64,000 nucleotides of DNA from Epilithonimonas caeni DSM 17710 (GCF_000426465.1 NZ_AUFK01000014.1:62001-126000), one strand, 5' to 3'. Shown: positions 1 through 8,848, numbered from the stretch's first letter. Notes: a model not told the origin generated them from the sequence alone. Translations and numbers: made by a program.

Positions 1-217
1 GTGTAGCGCTACACCTGTTACCAGTCTCAGACTCTTTGTGATATTTAAACTGTCTTGTTTAATAACTCAAAGGTCTGAAAAGGTGTTTTTTTTCTTAAAA
101 AAGTGTAGCGCTACACGTATTACTAATATCAGAACCTTATGAAAATTAAACCATCTTGTTTAACAACGCAAAGGTCTGAAAAGGTGTTTTTTTTCTTTAG
201 AAAGTGTAGCGCTACAT
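1..217. repeat. Iteron-like tandem repeats with 14-bp palindrome
   Basis: The palindrome GTGTAGCGCTACAC is present at 1-14 and 103-116, and a one-base variant (ending CAT) at 204-217, so the period is about 101-102 bp. Between the palindromes both units carry a similar 'cttgtttaa.aac.caaaggtctg' block followed by 'aaaaggtgttttttttctt'. Regularly spaced palindromes beside a primase/helicase and a ParB-like gene suggest a replication origin or a partition (parS-like) site, which is inference. The array starts at base 1, so more copies may lie outside the window. Confidence 0.75.
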
Positions 218-221
218 TAGC

Positions 222-713
222 TTAAGCCAGTCGGTACTTTAGTAAGGATGAGTCTAATTCGATGTTATCCGGACTTATATCAATAACATAATGATGTCCT
301 TCTTCTTTATCTTTTTTACTCTTATAGTAGAAGTGTTCAATTAGTCCTTCATCGGGTAAGGCATTTAAAATATATTTCTTTGCTTTAGAGTTGTATGATG
401 ACATACTATTGGTATAACCATCGTATTCCGCCATAGTTTTACACATACCTGTTACATTTGAAAGTTGTTTAAATTTTTCCCTGATGATATGCTTTGTCCT
501 GAAATCATTCGCTCCCATCGGAATATTATGATTGATTAAGTAAAATAGATATGCGTGCTTAATTATTCTGGTTGCACCAAAATTCAGTGATTGGTCTCCT
601 AATTTAATGTTCCCATATCTATCAATCTTTATTTTCACATTAGTGAACGATTTGAATTCAAAATTATCTGTTAGGCGATTTCTGATTCTCGTTAGTAAGT
701 TTTTTATTTGCAC
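222..713 (-). CDS. Unknown protein next to the iteron array
   Basis: This 163-residue protein starts with GTG; no earlier ATG is available in frame. It has no signal peptide or membrane segment. It is rich in Lys, Asn and Tyr, with a basic N-terminus (several Arg/Lys in the first 30 residues) that could bind nucleic acid. I recognise no family. It ends only a few bases from the third palindrome of the repeat array, so a role in replication control is plausible but is only inferred from position. Confidence 0.6.
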   Translation of the reverse strand: MQIKNLLTRIRNRLTDNFEFKSFTNVKIKIDRYGNIKLGDQSLNFGATRIIKHAYLFYLINHNIPMGANDFRTKHIIREKFKQLSNVTGMCKTMAEYDGYTNSMSSYNSKAKKYILNALPDEGLIEHFYYKSKKDKEEGHHYVIDISPDNIELDSSLLKYRLA

Positions 714-766
714 TAAGTATAATTCACCTTTAGGATACTGATTTTTGTGTTTTTCAATTTGTGCTG

Positions 767-1327
767 TTACCGTGTTCTGGCAGGTTTTACAAATAAATCC
801 GGATAGTATTTTGCGTGTATTTCATTCTTATTTTTACAATAATCATTTATACATCCTTTGGATTGTAGATGCACATCCGCAAGAAGTTCATTGGAATTTA
901 AATTCATATGACACAGAGATTGAAAAATGTTTTCGACTATCTGATGTGCAACCGCTAAGTAAGATCTCTGTTCGGTAATTTCATTCCAACCTGTACTATT
1001 TACAGCAATATCCTTGAACGCAAATACACTATACCATGATTCTTTACCATGGATGGTTATCGGTTTTGGTTTTTCGATATTCTTATTTGTAACTAACACA
1101 AGATAATCACCGTAAATATTATTTTCTTGTTTTACTTCTAAGTTAATTTTAGAAATATCTTCTAGACTTAATTTTTTTGATTCACGGTACCTTTCTCCAT
1201 ATTCAGTTTTAAGATTGGAAGGAATTACTTTGAATTTTATAGGTCCATTATCCTTGTTTAACATTTCCTCAATGATTCCAAGATCATCTCTAGTTGCAGA
1301 ATCCAATGTAGTAAGATATACTTTCAT
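767..1327 (-). CDS. Unknown protein, possibly zincin-derived
   Basis: This 186-residue cytoplasmic-looking protein has no signal peptide. Its C-terminal third contains an H-Q-I-V-E stretch (about residues 128-132), then a Gly-Cys-Ile-Asn-Asp-Tyr-Cys segment followed by Lys-Asn-Lys-Asn-Glu. Cys-rich segments after a helix of this type occur in archaemetzincin-like peptidases, but the canonical HExxH is absent, so activity cannot be claimed. It lies in the same direction as the 222-713 gene, about 50 bp upstream of it. The family assignment is a guess; the reading frame itself looks real. Confidence 0.5.
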   Translation of the reverse strand: MKVYLTTLDSATRDDLGIIEEMLNKDNGPIKFKVIPSNLKTEYGERYRESKKLSLEDISKINLEVKQENNIYGDYLVLVTNKNIEKPKPITIHGKESWYSVFAFKDIAVNSTGWNEITEQRSYLAVAHQIVENIFQSLCHMNLNSNELLADVHLQSKGCINDYCKNKNEIHAKYYPDLFVKPARTR

Positions 1328-1553
1328 AATATTGTTTTTCGTCGAAAATAGCTAGAAAGTATGAGTATTGCAACACTTGATAGTTTTTAAATAAGTCCAT
1401 ATCTGGACTAATGCTAAAATTAGCTAAAGTTTCTCCGAATTTTTGGTTTTGTAATTTTTTACAAGTATAATTTATTTTATAGGGAATTATCTCCCGAATA
1501 AACCTTCGAAATAAAAATATAAAATATGGAGGTTCAAGAATACAATTATTCAC
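1290..1553 (-). CDS. Doubtful small ORF, 87 aa
   Basis: This open frame overlaps the start of the 767-1327 gene by 38 bp and, on the opposite strand, the proposed true start of the primase/helicase at 1526. Its composition (many Phe, Ile, Tyr) is what AT-rich DNA gives by chance. No family is recognised. It may be spurious, or a leftover of a gene disrupted when the surrounding element decayed. Confidence 0.2.
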   Translation of the reverse strand: MNNCILEPPYFIFLFRRFIREIIPYKINYTCKKLQNQKFGETLANFSISPDMDLFKNYQVLQYSYFLAIFDEKQYYESISYYIGFCN

Positions 1554-1646
1554 TAAGTCCGTTGGTGTGGACTAAAAAACCACCAAAAAGAGAATTCGGT
1601 AGAATTACCAATTCAATAACAACGACACAATCAACTATTCAAGAAT

Positions 1647-3941
1647 TTGCAAACAATGTCTCACCCCCCCTATTCACGATGTTGGTCAGGCGGAGTATTT
1701 GATGGTAATGTCTCTAATAAAAATTGGGTTAAACAATCAATAATCGGATTAGATTTCGATTCTGGAGAACACACAGTTGAAGCGGTATATTCAATATTAG
1801 AGAAATACAATATTGTCCCCAATCTTTATTATAATACTTTTTCAAATACCATAGAACATCCGAGATTTAGACTGGTTATATTCTTAGATCGACCAATTAC
1901 AAATAAGAAAACTTTTCAATTGTTGATGGATTCTTTTGATCTAATATTAAAGATCGACAAACAATGTAAAGATTTTTCTAGAAGATTTCTTGGAGGAAAA
2001 CAGGCAGTCATTACTAATGAAACTCCCCTTCCATTAGAAATAGGGATAAATTTTTGTAATAAAATCCAATTAAAAAATAATGTAGAAGAGAATTCTAGTA
2101 ATGATACTAAAGATAATTCTAGTGGATTTTCTCCAGAATTTTCGGAAGAACTATCTAGTTATTATAGTTCCAACGATTTTTTTGAATATAATTCTAATAT
2201 TATTGAAGGGGAAACTAGAATTAGATGGGAGAAGGATTTAAAGAATATAAGAATATTTGAAGAATTCCTATCAGGAACTTGGATGCATCATGATCAACTT
2301 TTTGGACTGGCGACTAATCTTAAGTATATCAGTGGTGGTCTAAAAAAAATGGAGGAAACAATGAAGATTTACAATGAAAGAGGAGACACCAAATACACGG
2401 AGAATAATTTCAAGATCATCAAGTTTATTAGAAAAATGAATTATTTCCCAATGTCAATTAAAAAGTTTTCTCCTTATCAGGAAGATTCAGAACTAGAAAA
2501 CCTAGTAGCGGTTTTGCGTAGTAAAAATAGAATCAAAATAATCACTGCAACCGAAAAGATAGATTTGAAAGATGCCGAAAATAAATTTAAGAAGAGGTTC
2601 GAGGAAGTTTTAGAAATTGATGACACTAACAACGTATACATATTCAAACTTCCAACCGCAATCGGCAAAACAACATTACTCACCAATGTTGAGAAATCAA
2701 TTATTGCATTACCAACCAATGATCTGAAAAATGAGGTAAAATCAAAGATGAAAGTTGAAAGTGTTATTACACCGGATTCAATTGAATTTCTTGATCCACC
2801 AATTGACAAAATGGTAAAGAGATTTTATACAGTGGGACTTCCAAGTAAGGCAATGGGTATTATTCGTTCTGTTAGTGAAGGTGGATATGGGGTTGACATT
2901 AATGATGTTCAAACGGCAGGAAATTATATTCATCAACTCATGATGTCAAATGATGTCGAAAAGACTGTTCTGACAACCCATAAGAGAATAATTCACGCTG
3001 ATGATACTCTTCACAACACCATCATTTTTGATGAAGATCCTTTGAATTCCTTGATTGAAATTAAAGAATTGAAGATTCAGGATTTGTCTGCACTACGTTT
3101 CCAATGTGAAGAACTAGGTGCTGTGATAAATTACTTTAGAAATATTGGGAAAGGGTTATACCAAACACCTAATGAACTAAAATTAGATAAGGAAACAATA
3201 AGTGAAAAATGTAGTTCCTTTTCAGGAATTGATTCAAACATTTTTGAATTTTTCACCAGTGATTATTTCTATTATGATCCGGAAAATAAAAGTGGTGCAA
3301 CCATATATTACGTTGAGAAAAAATGTTTTCCCAGGAATAAGAAAATCATCATAATGTCGGCAACAATTTCACCCAAAATTTATCAAAATTTGTATCCTGA
3401 TATTAAGTTTGATGTCATGGATATATCCAGCGTTAAACAACAGGGAAATATTATTCAATACACCGACCACTCCTATTCAAGATCTTCTATGAAAGGAAGA
3501 GGACAAAAATTGAGTGAAGAATTGAAAGATAAGAAGGTTATCACGTTTATGAAATTCAAAGATAACTTCGAAAATCCAGTCAATGATATTCACTTTGGGA
3601 ACTGTTCAGGATACGACACACTCAATGGTCAAGATTTAGTGGTCGCAGGAACTCCTCATGGTAATTTAGTTCAATATTATCTGATTGCAAAATTAATGAA
3701 TATTGATTTTGCAATCACTGATTCAATGATGAACAATCAAATTGTTGAATATAATGGATTTGAATTCACTTTTTATTGTTTTCATAATCCTGAATTGAGG
3801 ATGGTTCAGTTCTACATTATTGAGTCAAATCTTATACAGGCAGTGGGAAGAGGAAGAACCTTGAGAAATGATAATACCGTGGAATTATATTCCAATTTTC
3901 CACTGTATATTAGTACCGAATTTAAAAGAAAAACAGGTTAA
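1647..3941 (+). CDS. Plasmid/phage-type primase-helicase, N-terminus frameshifted
   Basis: The 764-residue protein probably primes and unwinds DNA for the element's replication. The N-terminal part has G-L-D-F-D near residue 33 and a later H-P-R-F-R, resembling archaeo-eukaryotic primase motifs. A helicase follows: Walker A (T-A-I-G-K-T-T, Lys341), Walker B-like D-E-D-P at about 462, S-A-T at about 571 and Q-A-V-G-R-G-R at about 731 (motif VI). An in-frame ATG at 1526 with good coding sequence reaches 1663 in another frame. Removing one C from the seven-C run at 1664-1670 joins the two into one reading frame of about 804 residues. The gene as read is therefore probably a frameshifted allele, unless the extra C is a sequencing error or serves phase variation. 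Confidence 0.75.
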   Translation: MQTMSHPPYSRCWSGGVFDGNVSNKNWVKQSIIGLDFDSGEHTVEAVYSILEKYNIVPNLYYNTFSNTIEHPRFRLVIFLDRPITNKKTFQLLMDSFDLILKIDKQCKDFSRRFLGGKQAVITNETPLPLEIGINFCNKIQLKNNVEENSSNDTKDNSSGFSPEFSEELSSYYSSNDFFEYNSNIIEGETRIRWEKDLKNIRIFEEFLSGTWMHHDQLFGLATNLKYISGGLKKMEETMKIYNERGDTKYTENNFKIIKFIRKMNYFPMSIKKFSPYQEDSELENLVAVLRSKNRIKIITATEKIDLKDAENKFKKRFEEVLEIDDTNNVYIFKLPTAIGKTTLLTNVEKSIIALPTNDLKNEVKSKMKVESVITPDSIEFLDPPIDKMVKRFYTVGLPSKAMGIIRSVSEGGYGVDINDVQTAGNYIHQLMMSNDVEKTVLTTHKRIIHADDTLHNTIIFDEDPLNSLIEIKELKIQDLSALRFQCEELGAVINYFRNIGKGLYQTPNELKLDKETISEKCSSFSGIDSNIFEFFTSDYFYYDPENKSGATIYYVEKKCFPRNKKIIIMSATISPKIYQNLYPDIKFDVMDISSVKQQGNIIQYTDHSYSRSSMKGRGQKLSEELKDKKVITFMKFKDNFENPVNDIHFGNCSGYDTLNGQDLVVAGTPHGNLVQYYLIAKLMNIDFAITDSMMNNQIVEYNGFEFTFYCFHNPELRMVQFYIIESNLIQAVGRGRTLRNDNTVELYSNFPLYISTEFKRKTG

Positions 3942-3960
3942 TTAACCTGTTTTTCTTTTA
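3924..3960 (+). terminator. Rho-independent terminator overlapping the gene end
   Basis: A perfect inverted repeat (AAAAGAAAAACAGG / CCTGTTTTTCTTTT) surrounds TTAATTAA. The last codons and the stop codon of the primase-helicase lie in the left arm. The U-rich right arm fits intrinsic termination. A weaker version is preserved after the decayed copy near 6941-6975. Confidence 0.75.
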
Positions 3961-4119
3961 ATATTTGCCGTAGAGTTGAAAAACTCTTTTTTGACTAAAT
4001 TTTAATATTTGTTTATTGTTTTTAACCTGCAGGCGCACCTGCACGATTAGCATAAGAAAGTCGAGAATCTTTGATTTTCTATAAAAACACCGTGTTACAA
4101 ATCAAATTGCCATAATAAT

Positions 4120-4971
4120 TTACAGAAATTTATCATAATCAGAAATATATAAATTATCTGAAAAAATCATTATTTCGTTACCCTTTTTATTTGTATTCCC
4201 TGCACTGTAATCCAATTGGAATTTTTTTTGTCGAAACCTACTATAGTTATTTCTAATAGGTTCTTCATCATCATAAGAAACTATCCATTTCTGTTTATTA
4301 ATTTTTTCAATAGCATTAGCAACTTGTATATGATCATCATGATTATAATAATTCATATATAAATCTTTACCTTTAACATAATAAGGTGGATCGAAATAAA
4401 ACAATGCATTTTCATCAATTTCATTTTTCACATTCTCTATTAATTCGATTGCATCTAAATTATATATCTGAATTCTATTTTTATACATTGCAATCTTTTC
4501 AATTCTATGGATTAAGTCTATCTTATTAAATCTAGCATCCATTTTCCAATCACCGGCTTGTTGCTTTCCTCCAATTACGCCTGCTTTCAAAATTCCAGAC
4601 CGGTTGGTTCTGTTCAAAAAAAATGTTGAGAACCCAACACTAAAAAGATCATTATCACTTTTATGTTTATGAATTAGTTTCTGACACTCCCAACTTTCCA
4701 AATTGATTTTTGTATCATAAATTTTTTTTATAAATTGTTCTGTATCATGTAAGATCGAATACCAAAAACCATATAATGCAACATCTTTATCATTAATAAT
4801 TATCTTTGATGCATATTCATTAAACAAAAGTGAAAGTGCCACTGAAGCGCCTCCCGCATAGGGTTCAATGTATGTTCCATCATATAGCAGATTTTCTCTA
4901 AATATTTCTTTGAAGTAGTTTGCAACTCTTCCTTTACCACCTGGGTATCTTAATGGTGAATAAAAACTCAT
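4120..4971 (-). CDS. Dam-family DNA adenine N6-methyltransferase
   Basis: This 283-residue enzyme should transfer a methyl group from S-adenosylmethionine to adenine in DNA. The N-terminus has the SAM-binding motif of the Dam class (R-Y-P-G-G-K-G, residues 8-14), then E-P-Y-A-G-G at about 37-42. The catalytic D-P-P-Y is at residues 194-197. The length matches the family (about 270-300). It follows the ParB-like gene with a one-base gap, so the two are co-transcribed. No restriction partner is visible, so it is best read as an orphan methylase of a plasmid or phage element. The target site cannot be told from the sequence. Confidence 0.88.
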   Translation of the reverse strand: MSFYSPLRYPGGKGRVANYFKEIFRENLLYDGTYIEPYAGGASVALSLLFNEYASKIIINDKDVALYGFWYSILHDTEQFIKKIYDTKINLESWECQKLIHKHKSDNDLFSVGFSTFFLNRTNRSGILKAGVIGGKQQAGDWKMDARFNKIDLIHRIEKIAMYKNRIQIYNLDAIELIENVKNEIDENALFYFDPPYYVKGKDLYMNYYNHDDHIQVANAIEKINKQKWIVSYDDEEPIRNNYSRFRQKKFQLDYSAGNTNKKGNEIMIFSDNLYISDYDKFL

Positions 4972-4972
4972 C

Positions 4973-6238
4973 TTATTTGATATTTATCCAAATTTTTTCG
5001 ATAAACTCTTGAATATTATCCCACGTAGTTATTAAATAGTTAGGGATTGCTTGAAATTTATTATTGTGAACATAAGCATGTAATGTCTCTATTCCTAGAA
5101 GATCATTAGAATTATTAACAGCACTACGAATACCTTTGCAAATATGCTTGTCAGCCAAATTTTTCGATTCCAAATCATTAGAAACTTCAATAATCTTTGT
5201 TCTTAAATTTGTGTTCTTATCAATTTTGGTACGCCCATCCTTACTTGCAGTCAGTTTGTTTTCTTCGATGTAAGAATCAACACTAAATTCTACAAATGCC
5301 CGAAATGCAATCGCAATTGTGTTAGTATACTTACTTACGTCCAATTTCTGTAAATCATGATAAAGTTGGTTAACCTTAGAATTATTAATCTGAATCTTAA
5401 ATGATTTAGGAATAAGACTAGTTCTATTTTTGGGTATCGAGGTTCCAGTTTTGCCCGTCGCAACAGGTTTGTTGTCGTCTTTTGAAGTATTAAATTGCCA
5501 AGGTTTCTCAGAACTCTTGTTTAAATCTGGTTTGCAATTCTGAGGAATTTTTGATAAATAGTCTGACCGATCTTCTTTTGTATATATTTTTTTTACACTG
5601 AAGTCAGGTTTCAACATATCTTTTACAATGTACTCAAAACCTTTGATAACTTCCTTTTCTTCTATGTTTGATTGAATGATTCCGTTATTAACCTTTATAC
5701 CTAAAACCTCACGTGCAGACGGATCAGAAATTAATCTTTCTAAGTTTGATACAGGTAATTTATTTAAATTTCTTTTTAAATCATCTTCAACATCTTTTGA
5801 ATTTTCTAGTAGTCTTATAATTTGCAAAGATGTCGATGCTACGCCTTCAACCTTTTCTTGAAAACGATCTATTTGTTGAGCATTCCAAGTAACTGTACCT
5901 ATACCATCTTGTTGCCCAGCATGTTTCAATTTAATCCAGATATCTGCTTCTTCTGGATTATCATAAATAGTACACTCAATTTCTGTTGGAATTTTTGTTG
6001 CATTTTCATCATGTATTTTTTTGAACTTAGACTTTAGCTTACTTAATTGGGGATTATCTATTAAATCAGGATTATTAAGTAATTTTAAAGTTACTGTTCT
6101 TCGATTTCCCTCTAAAACATTATACTTTAATTTATCATGTTCAGATTTTATAACTTGAACTTTATCATTTGGATTTAGTCCATATTGGATAATGTGTTCA
6201 GCCATTTTAAGCAATTTTTCATCCTGATCTTTTAACAT
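4973..6238 (-). CDS. ParB/Srx-like nuclease-fold protein, N-terminus frameshifted
   Basis: The 421-residue product has a ParB N-terminal-type motif (L-E-G-N-R-R-T-V, about residues 42-49), then a long Lys/Asn-rich C-terminal part. A basic segment near 255-280 has little predicted structure. It probably acts in partition or as a DNA-binding protein of the element. The start at 6238 is late. Coding sequence continues upstream in frame (…S-D-L-L-V-N-T-D-N-Y-R-F-D-P-V-G-S…), and an ATG at 6344 opens M-A-K-T-K-K-L in a frame shifted by one base. The break lies in A-runs around 6315-6338. The full protein would thus span 4973-6344 with one indel. It is transcribed together with the methylase. Confidence 0.7.
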   Translation of the reverse strand: MLKDQDEKLLKMAEHIIQYGLNPNDKVQVIKSEHDKLKYNVLEGNRRTVTLKLLNNPDLIDNPQLSKLKSKFKKIHDENATKIPTEIECTIYDNPEEADIWIKLKHAGQQDGIGTVTWNAQQIDRFQEKVEGVASTSLQIIRLLENSKDVEDDLKRNLNKLPVSNLERLISDPSAREVLGIKVNNGIIQSNIEEKEVIKGFEYIVKDMLKPDFSVKKIYTKEDRSDYLSKIPQNCKPDLNKSSEKPWQFNTSKDDNKPVATGKTGTSIPKNRTSLIPKSFKIQINNSKVNQLYHDLQKLDVSKYTNTIAIAFRAFVEFSVDSYIEENKLTASKDGRTKIDKNTNLRTKIIEVSNDLESKNLADKHICKGIRSAVNNSNDLLGIETLHAYVHNNKFQAIPNYLITTWDNIQEFIEKIWINIK

Positions 6239-6344
6239 TAGATCTATCGCTTCTTTTTGGCTTCCTACAGGATCAAATCTGTAATTGTCAGTATTTACAA
6301 GAAGATCACTTAATTTTAGTTTTTTAGTTTTTTAGTTTTTGCCA

Positions 6345-6657
6345 TATTTAATAATTTTTTTCATTTCTATTAGTTTTTATAATGAATAAATCAAATGTAC
6401 AAAGTTTTCATAAATCAATAGTAATTACTTATTATGAAAGCAAATCTGGAGAACCAAAAAATTTTGGACAAAGTAATTGAACTAGATAAAGATGTCATTG
6501 ATAAATCTCGGTCAAGTCAATATCCATATCAACCAACTCTCATCGATTAGATATGAATGTTGAACAATTTTCTGTTTTTGAATATTAATTACACCAATCG
6601 TTTATTTTCGAGGGATGAACTTTTCGATATGGTACTCAAATAATTCAGTATATAGGA
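6345..6657. other. No convincing gene; element debris
   Basis: AT-rich spacer between parB and the helicase remnant. One 38-codon open frame (6434-6550, plus strand, rich in Lys/Asp) exists, but it has no recognisable family and may be debris. Two stretches downstream resemble broken coding sequence. Confidence 0.5.
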
Positions 6658-6959
6658 GATAAACCTGTAATAACTTTTAAGTCTTTTAAAAAAATTTTTT
6701 CAGAATTCACCTGAAGAGATAAATTTTGGTAATTGTTCAGGGTATGATACTTTGAATGGTCAAAACAGTAGAATGGTTTTGAGTTTATGTTCAATTATTT
6801 CGATAATCCTGAATTCAGAATGATTCAACTATCCTGATAGAATCAGATTTAATTCAGGCAGTTGGAAGAGGTAGAACCTTGAGAAATGATAATACCGTGG
6901 AATTATACTCCAACTTTCCACTGTTAATTAGTACAGAATTGAAAAGAAAAACAGGTTAA
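6658..6959 (+). pseudogene. Decayed second copy of primase-helicase C-terminus
   Basis: The translated fragment begins D-K-P-V-I-T-F, matching the D-K-K-V-I-T-F segment of the 1647-3941 gene. It continues with N-C-S-G-Y-D-T-L-N-G-Q, then after internal deletions and frame changes gives L-I-Q-A-V-G-R-G-R-T-L-R-N-D-N-T-V. It ends K-R-K-T-G-stop, exactly like the intact gene. At nucleotide level the last 110 bp are nearly identical to 3833-3942. About 140 bp present in the intact copy are missing. This is a partial, non-functional duplicate on the same strand, evidence of recombination between related elements. Confidence 0.85.
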
Positions 6960-7227
6960 TCAACCTATTTTTTTGTTACTTTTTGCCGTAGAGTTGATTT
7001 TAAATTTTCAGATTAGATTTTGAAATTTATTTTAGACAATTCCTTTACTAGTAGTGTTTACATGAGTTCAAGTTGGAAGTGCATGTAAAAATTAATCTGC
7101 AAAAAATATTGAGGTTTAAATGAAATTGATGTATGTTTTTGAATTTTTGGAGAAGATAATATCGATAGAAAAAGATGACACAAAATTATGCCGTCTTTTG
7201 TATTACATTTTTTAATGTGGTTTATTT

Positions 7228-7839
7228 TTAAATCAGTTCAAACTTCTGACCAACCTTTTTGACTTTTTGAACTGTTTTGGTTGAAACATTAAGAAGAATT
7301 GATATTTCCCTTAATGTTCTCTCTTTTTTCAGATATTCCAATATCTTTTTGTTTTTTGGTTTACTTATAAATGACAATTCTGTTTCTCCAGTTCCTTTAG
7401 GACGTCCTAACCGCCCTCCTTGTTGTAGAAAAATCAATTTTCCGGCAAGCGTGCGTTCCCTAATATTCAGTGCCTCCATCTCATATAGCGATGATAATGT
7501 GGCTGATATCATCTTCCAAATAGGATTTCTTTTCCCATTAGTTCTAGATTGAAGACCAATATTTTTTACCAACACATTAATTTCCTTTGCATCAAACCAT
7601 TCTAAAGTTTTAATAACATCACCTGTGTTTCTCCCTAGTCTTGAAAATTCCTCGACTACAATCTCGGAAACTTTTCCCTGCTCAATCAGTTTAATTAACT
7701 CTTTAGATTTAGGTCTGTCTGCAAAACTGACCGAACCTGAAATTTTATCCAACAAAACCAAATCATAAATATCTGTATCGGCTTCAAACCTTTTTCCTGT
7801 TTGTAAAAGTGTGGAAACCCTGTTATATTTTATTCGCAT
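7228..7839 (-). CDS. Serine recombinase (resolvase/invertase family)
   Basis: The 203-residue protein belongs to the small serine recombinases that cut and rejoin DNA at short crossover sites. The N-terminus has Y-N-R-V-S-T (Ser9 the expected nucleophile). E-E-F-S-R-L-G-R-N lies at about 63-71 and the E-helix region at about 105-135. The G-R-P-K-G motif precedes a C-terminal helix-turn-helix (about 165-200). Length is typical (180-210). It stands alone at the right-hand side of the plasmid-like region and could resolve multimers or have mediated rearrangement of the element. No recombination site could be identified. Confidence 0.88.
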   Translation of the reverse strand: MRIKYNRVSTLLQTGKRFEADTDIYDLVLLDKISGSVSFADRPKSKELIKLIEQGKVSEIVVEEFSRLGRNTGDVIKTLEWFDAKEINVLVKNIGLQSRTNGKRNPIWKMISATLSSLYEMEALNIRERTLAGKLIFLQQGGRLGRPKGTGETELSFISKPKNKKILEYLKKERTLREISILLNVSTKTVQKVKKVGQKFELI

Positions 7840-8172
7840 TGTATTCTTTTAAATCTTAGATTAAAAATACAGCGGAATAACCGATTTGCCTAAGTATTTA
7901 GCATACTTTAGCACTGGTTGGTTGCATTCCTTTTTATTTTGATTTATAGGAAAACAAATATCAAAATATTATTATCTTCGATATACTATAATTAATAAAA
8001 CATTTTTAACTCGATATAAAGTAGAATATTTCCCTATTTGATTTCAAAATCTTGTGCAATACATTCAAAAATAATTATAAAAAGTAAATATATAATATTT
8101 ATATTTTTCCCATTTTTAGAGTTTGCAGTGATTTAATGTAATCAGAATATTTAAGTTCGTAAAATGAAGCTT
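7840..8172. other. AT-rich intergenic region, no gene seen
   Basis: No open frame with coding character was found on either strand. The stretch separates the plasmid-like genes from the RHS locus and may contain the junction of the integrated element. I saw no obvious direct repeat marking an edge. Confidence 0.5.
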
Positions 8173-8255
8173 GTGTATATCAAAAATAATAAAACGGTAA
8201 ATTTTATCTTAATAAATATTATTTTGTTCTGTTCTAATTATTTTTTTGTTATATA
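8173..8255 (-). repeat. Partial duplicate of the YD-gene start region
   Basis: About 83 bp match 16601-16683 with few differences. At the second site this DNA covers the first codons (signal peptide) of the 13141-16641 gene plus the stop of the 16647-18227 gene. Here the ATG has become AAT-type sequence and nothing of the gene body follows. It is the stub of a second copy of the surface operon, fused downstream of the 8249-8641 gene. Confidence 0.8.
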
Positions 8256-8641
8256 TATTTTATAATAATGGATATCATTCCTCCTCTCAAATCCTCTGCC
8301 ATTGAAACGGAACCCCACTTATACTCACTAGCCCCGTTTAAATTTCTTAGAACATCATTTAACATTTCTTTTTCTATGGAAGTTATAACAAATGCGGGGA
8401 AATTATATTTATTACCCATACTAATACTTATAAAATCAATTGAATTATTGTAAAAATGTATACCAGCAGCAAATTTCCCATTTTCTAAACTTGGGATTAT
8501 ATATGATTCATTTAATTGATTTCTAACATTAGATTCTATATTAATATTTGTTTGTCTTAATAAATCATCTATGCACATTTTTGGATAGACACAAAGTCCT
8601 CCTACTGTCAAATGTCCATTACTTGTTTCTAAATTTATCAT
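8249..8641 (-). CDS. Putative orphan immunity protein, 130 aa
   Basis: This small, probably cytoplasmic protein has no signal peptide and is not recognised by sequence. It lies downstream of an RHS toxin gene and its immunity gene, where duplicated immunity genes are common. The frame stays open for 25 codons upstream of the ATG (to 8717) without another start, ending at a stop codon. That stretch may be the remnant of a toxin tail or of a longer N-terminus. The function as immunity protein is inferred from position only. Confidence 0.55.
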   Translation of the reverse strand: MINLETSNGHLTVGGLCVYPKMCIDDLLRQTNINIESNVRNQLNESYIIPSLENGKFAAGIHFYNNSIDFISISMGNKYNFPAFVITSIEKEMLNDVLRNLNGASEYKWGSVSMAEDLRGGMISIIIKYI

Positions 8642-8848
8642 TTTAGAGGTATTGTATATAATAAGTTTAAATTTGTCTGGTAATTTGGTATGAATAGTTG
8701 TTTCATCTACGCCAACTTATGTCGCATTTTCATTATTTATTAAAATACCTTATTCCTCATTAAGCTAAATCTTTAAAATTAGATAAGTTTAATCTTTTGA
8801 TAATCCTTGACTATTTTTTTACACATTATTCTACTATAATCTGGTTAT

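Noticed and set aside
1-217. CRISPR array
   Set aside because: Units are ~101 bp with similar, not unique, sequence between palindromes, and no cas genes are near.
745-978. 77-codon plus-strand open frame
   Set aside because: It lies antisense within the 767-1327 gene and has no start context or family.
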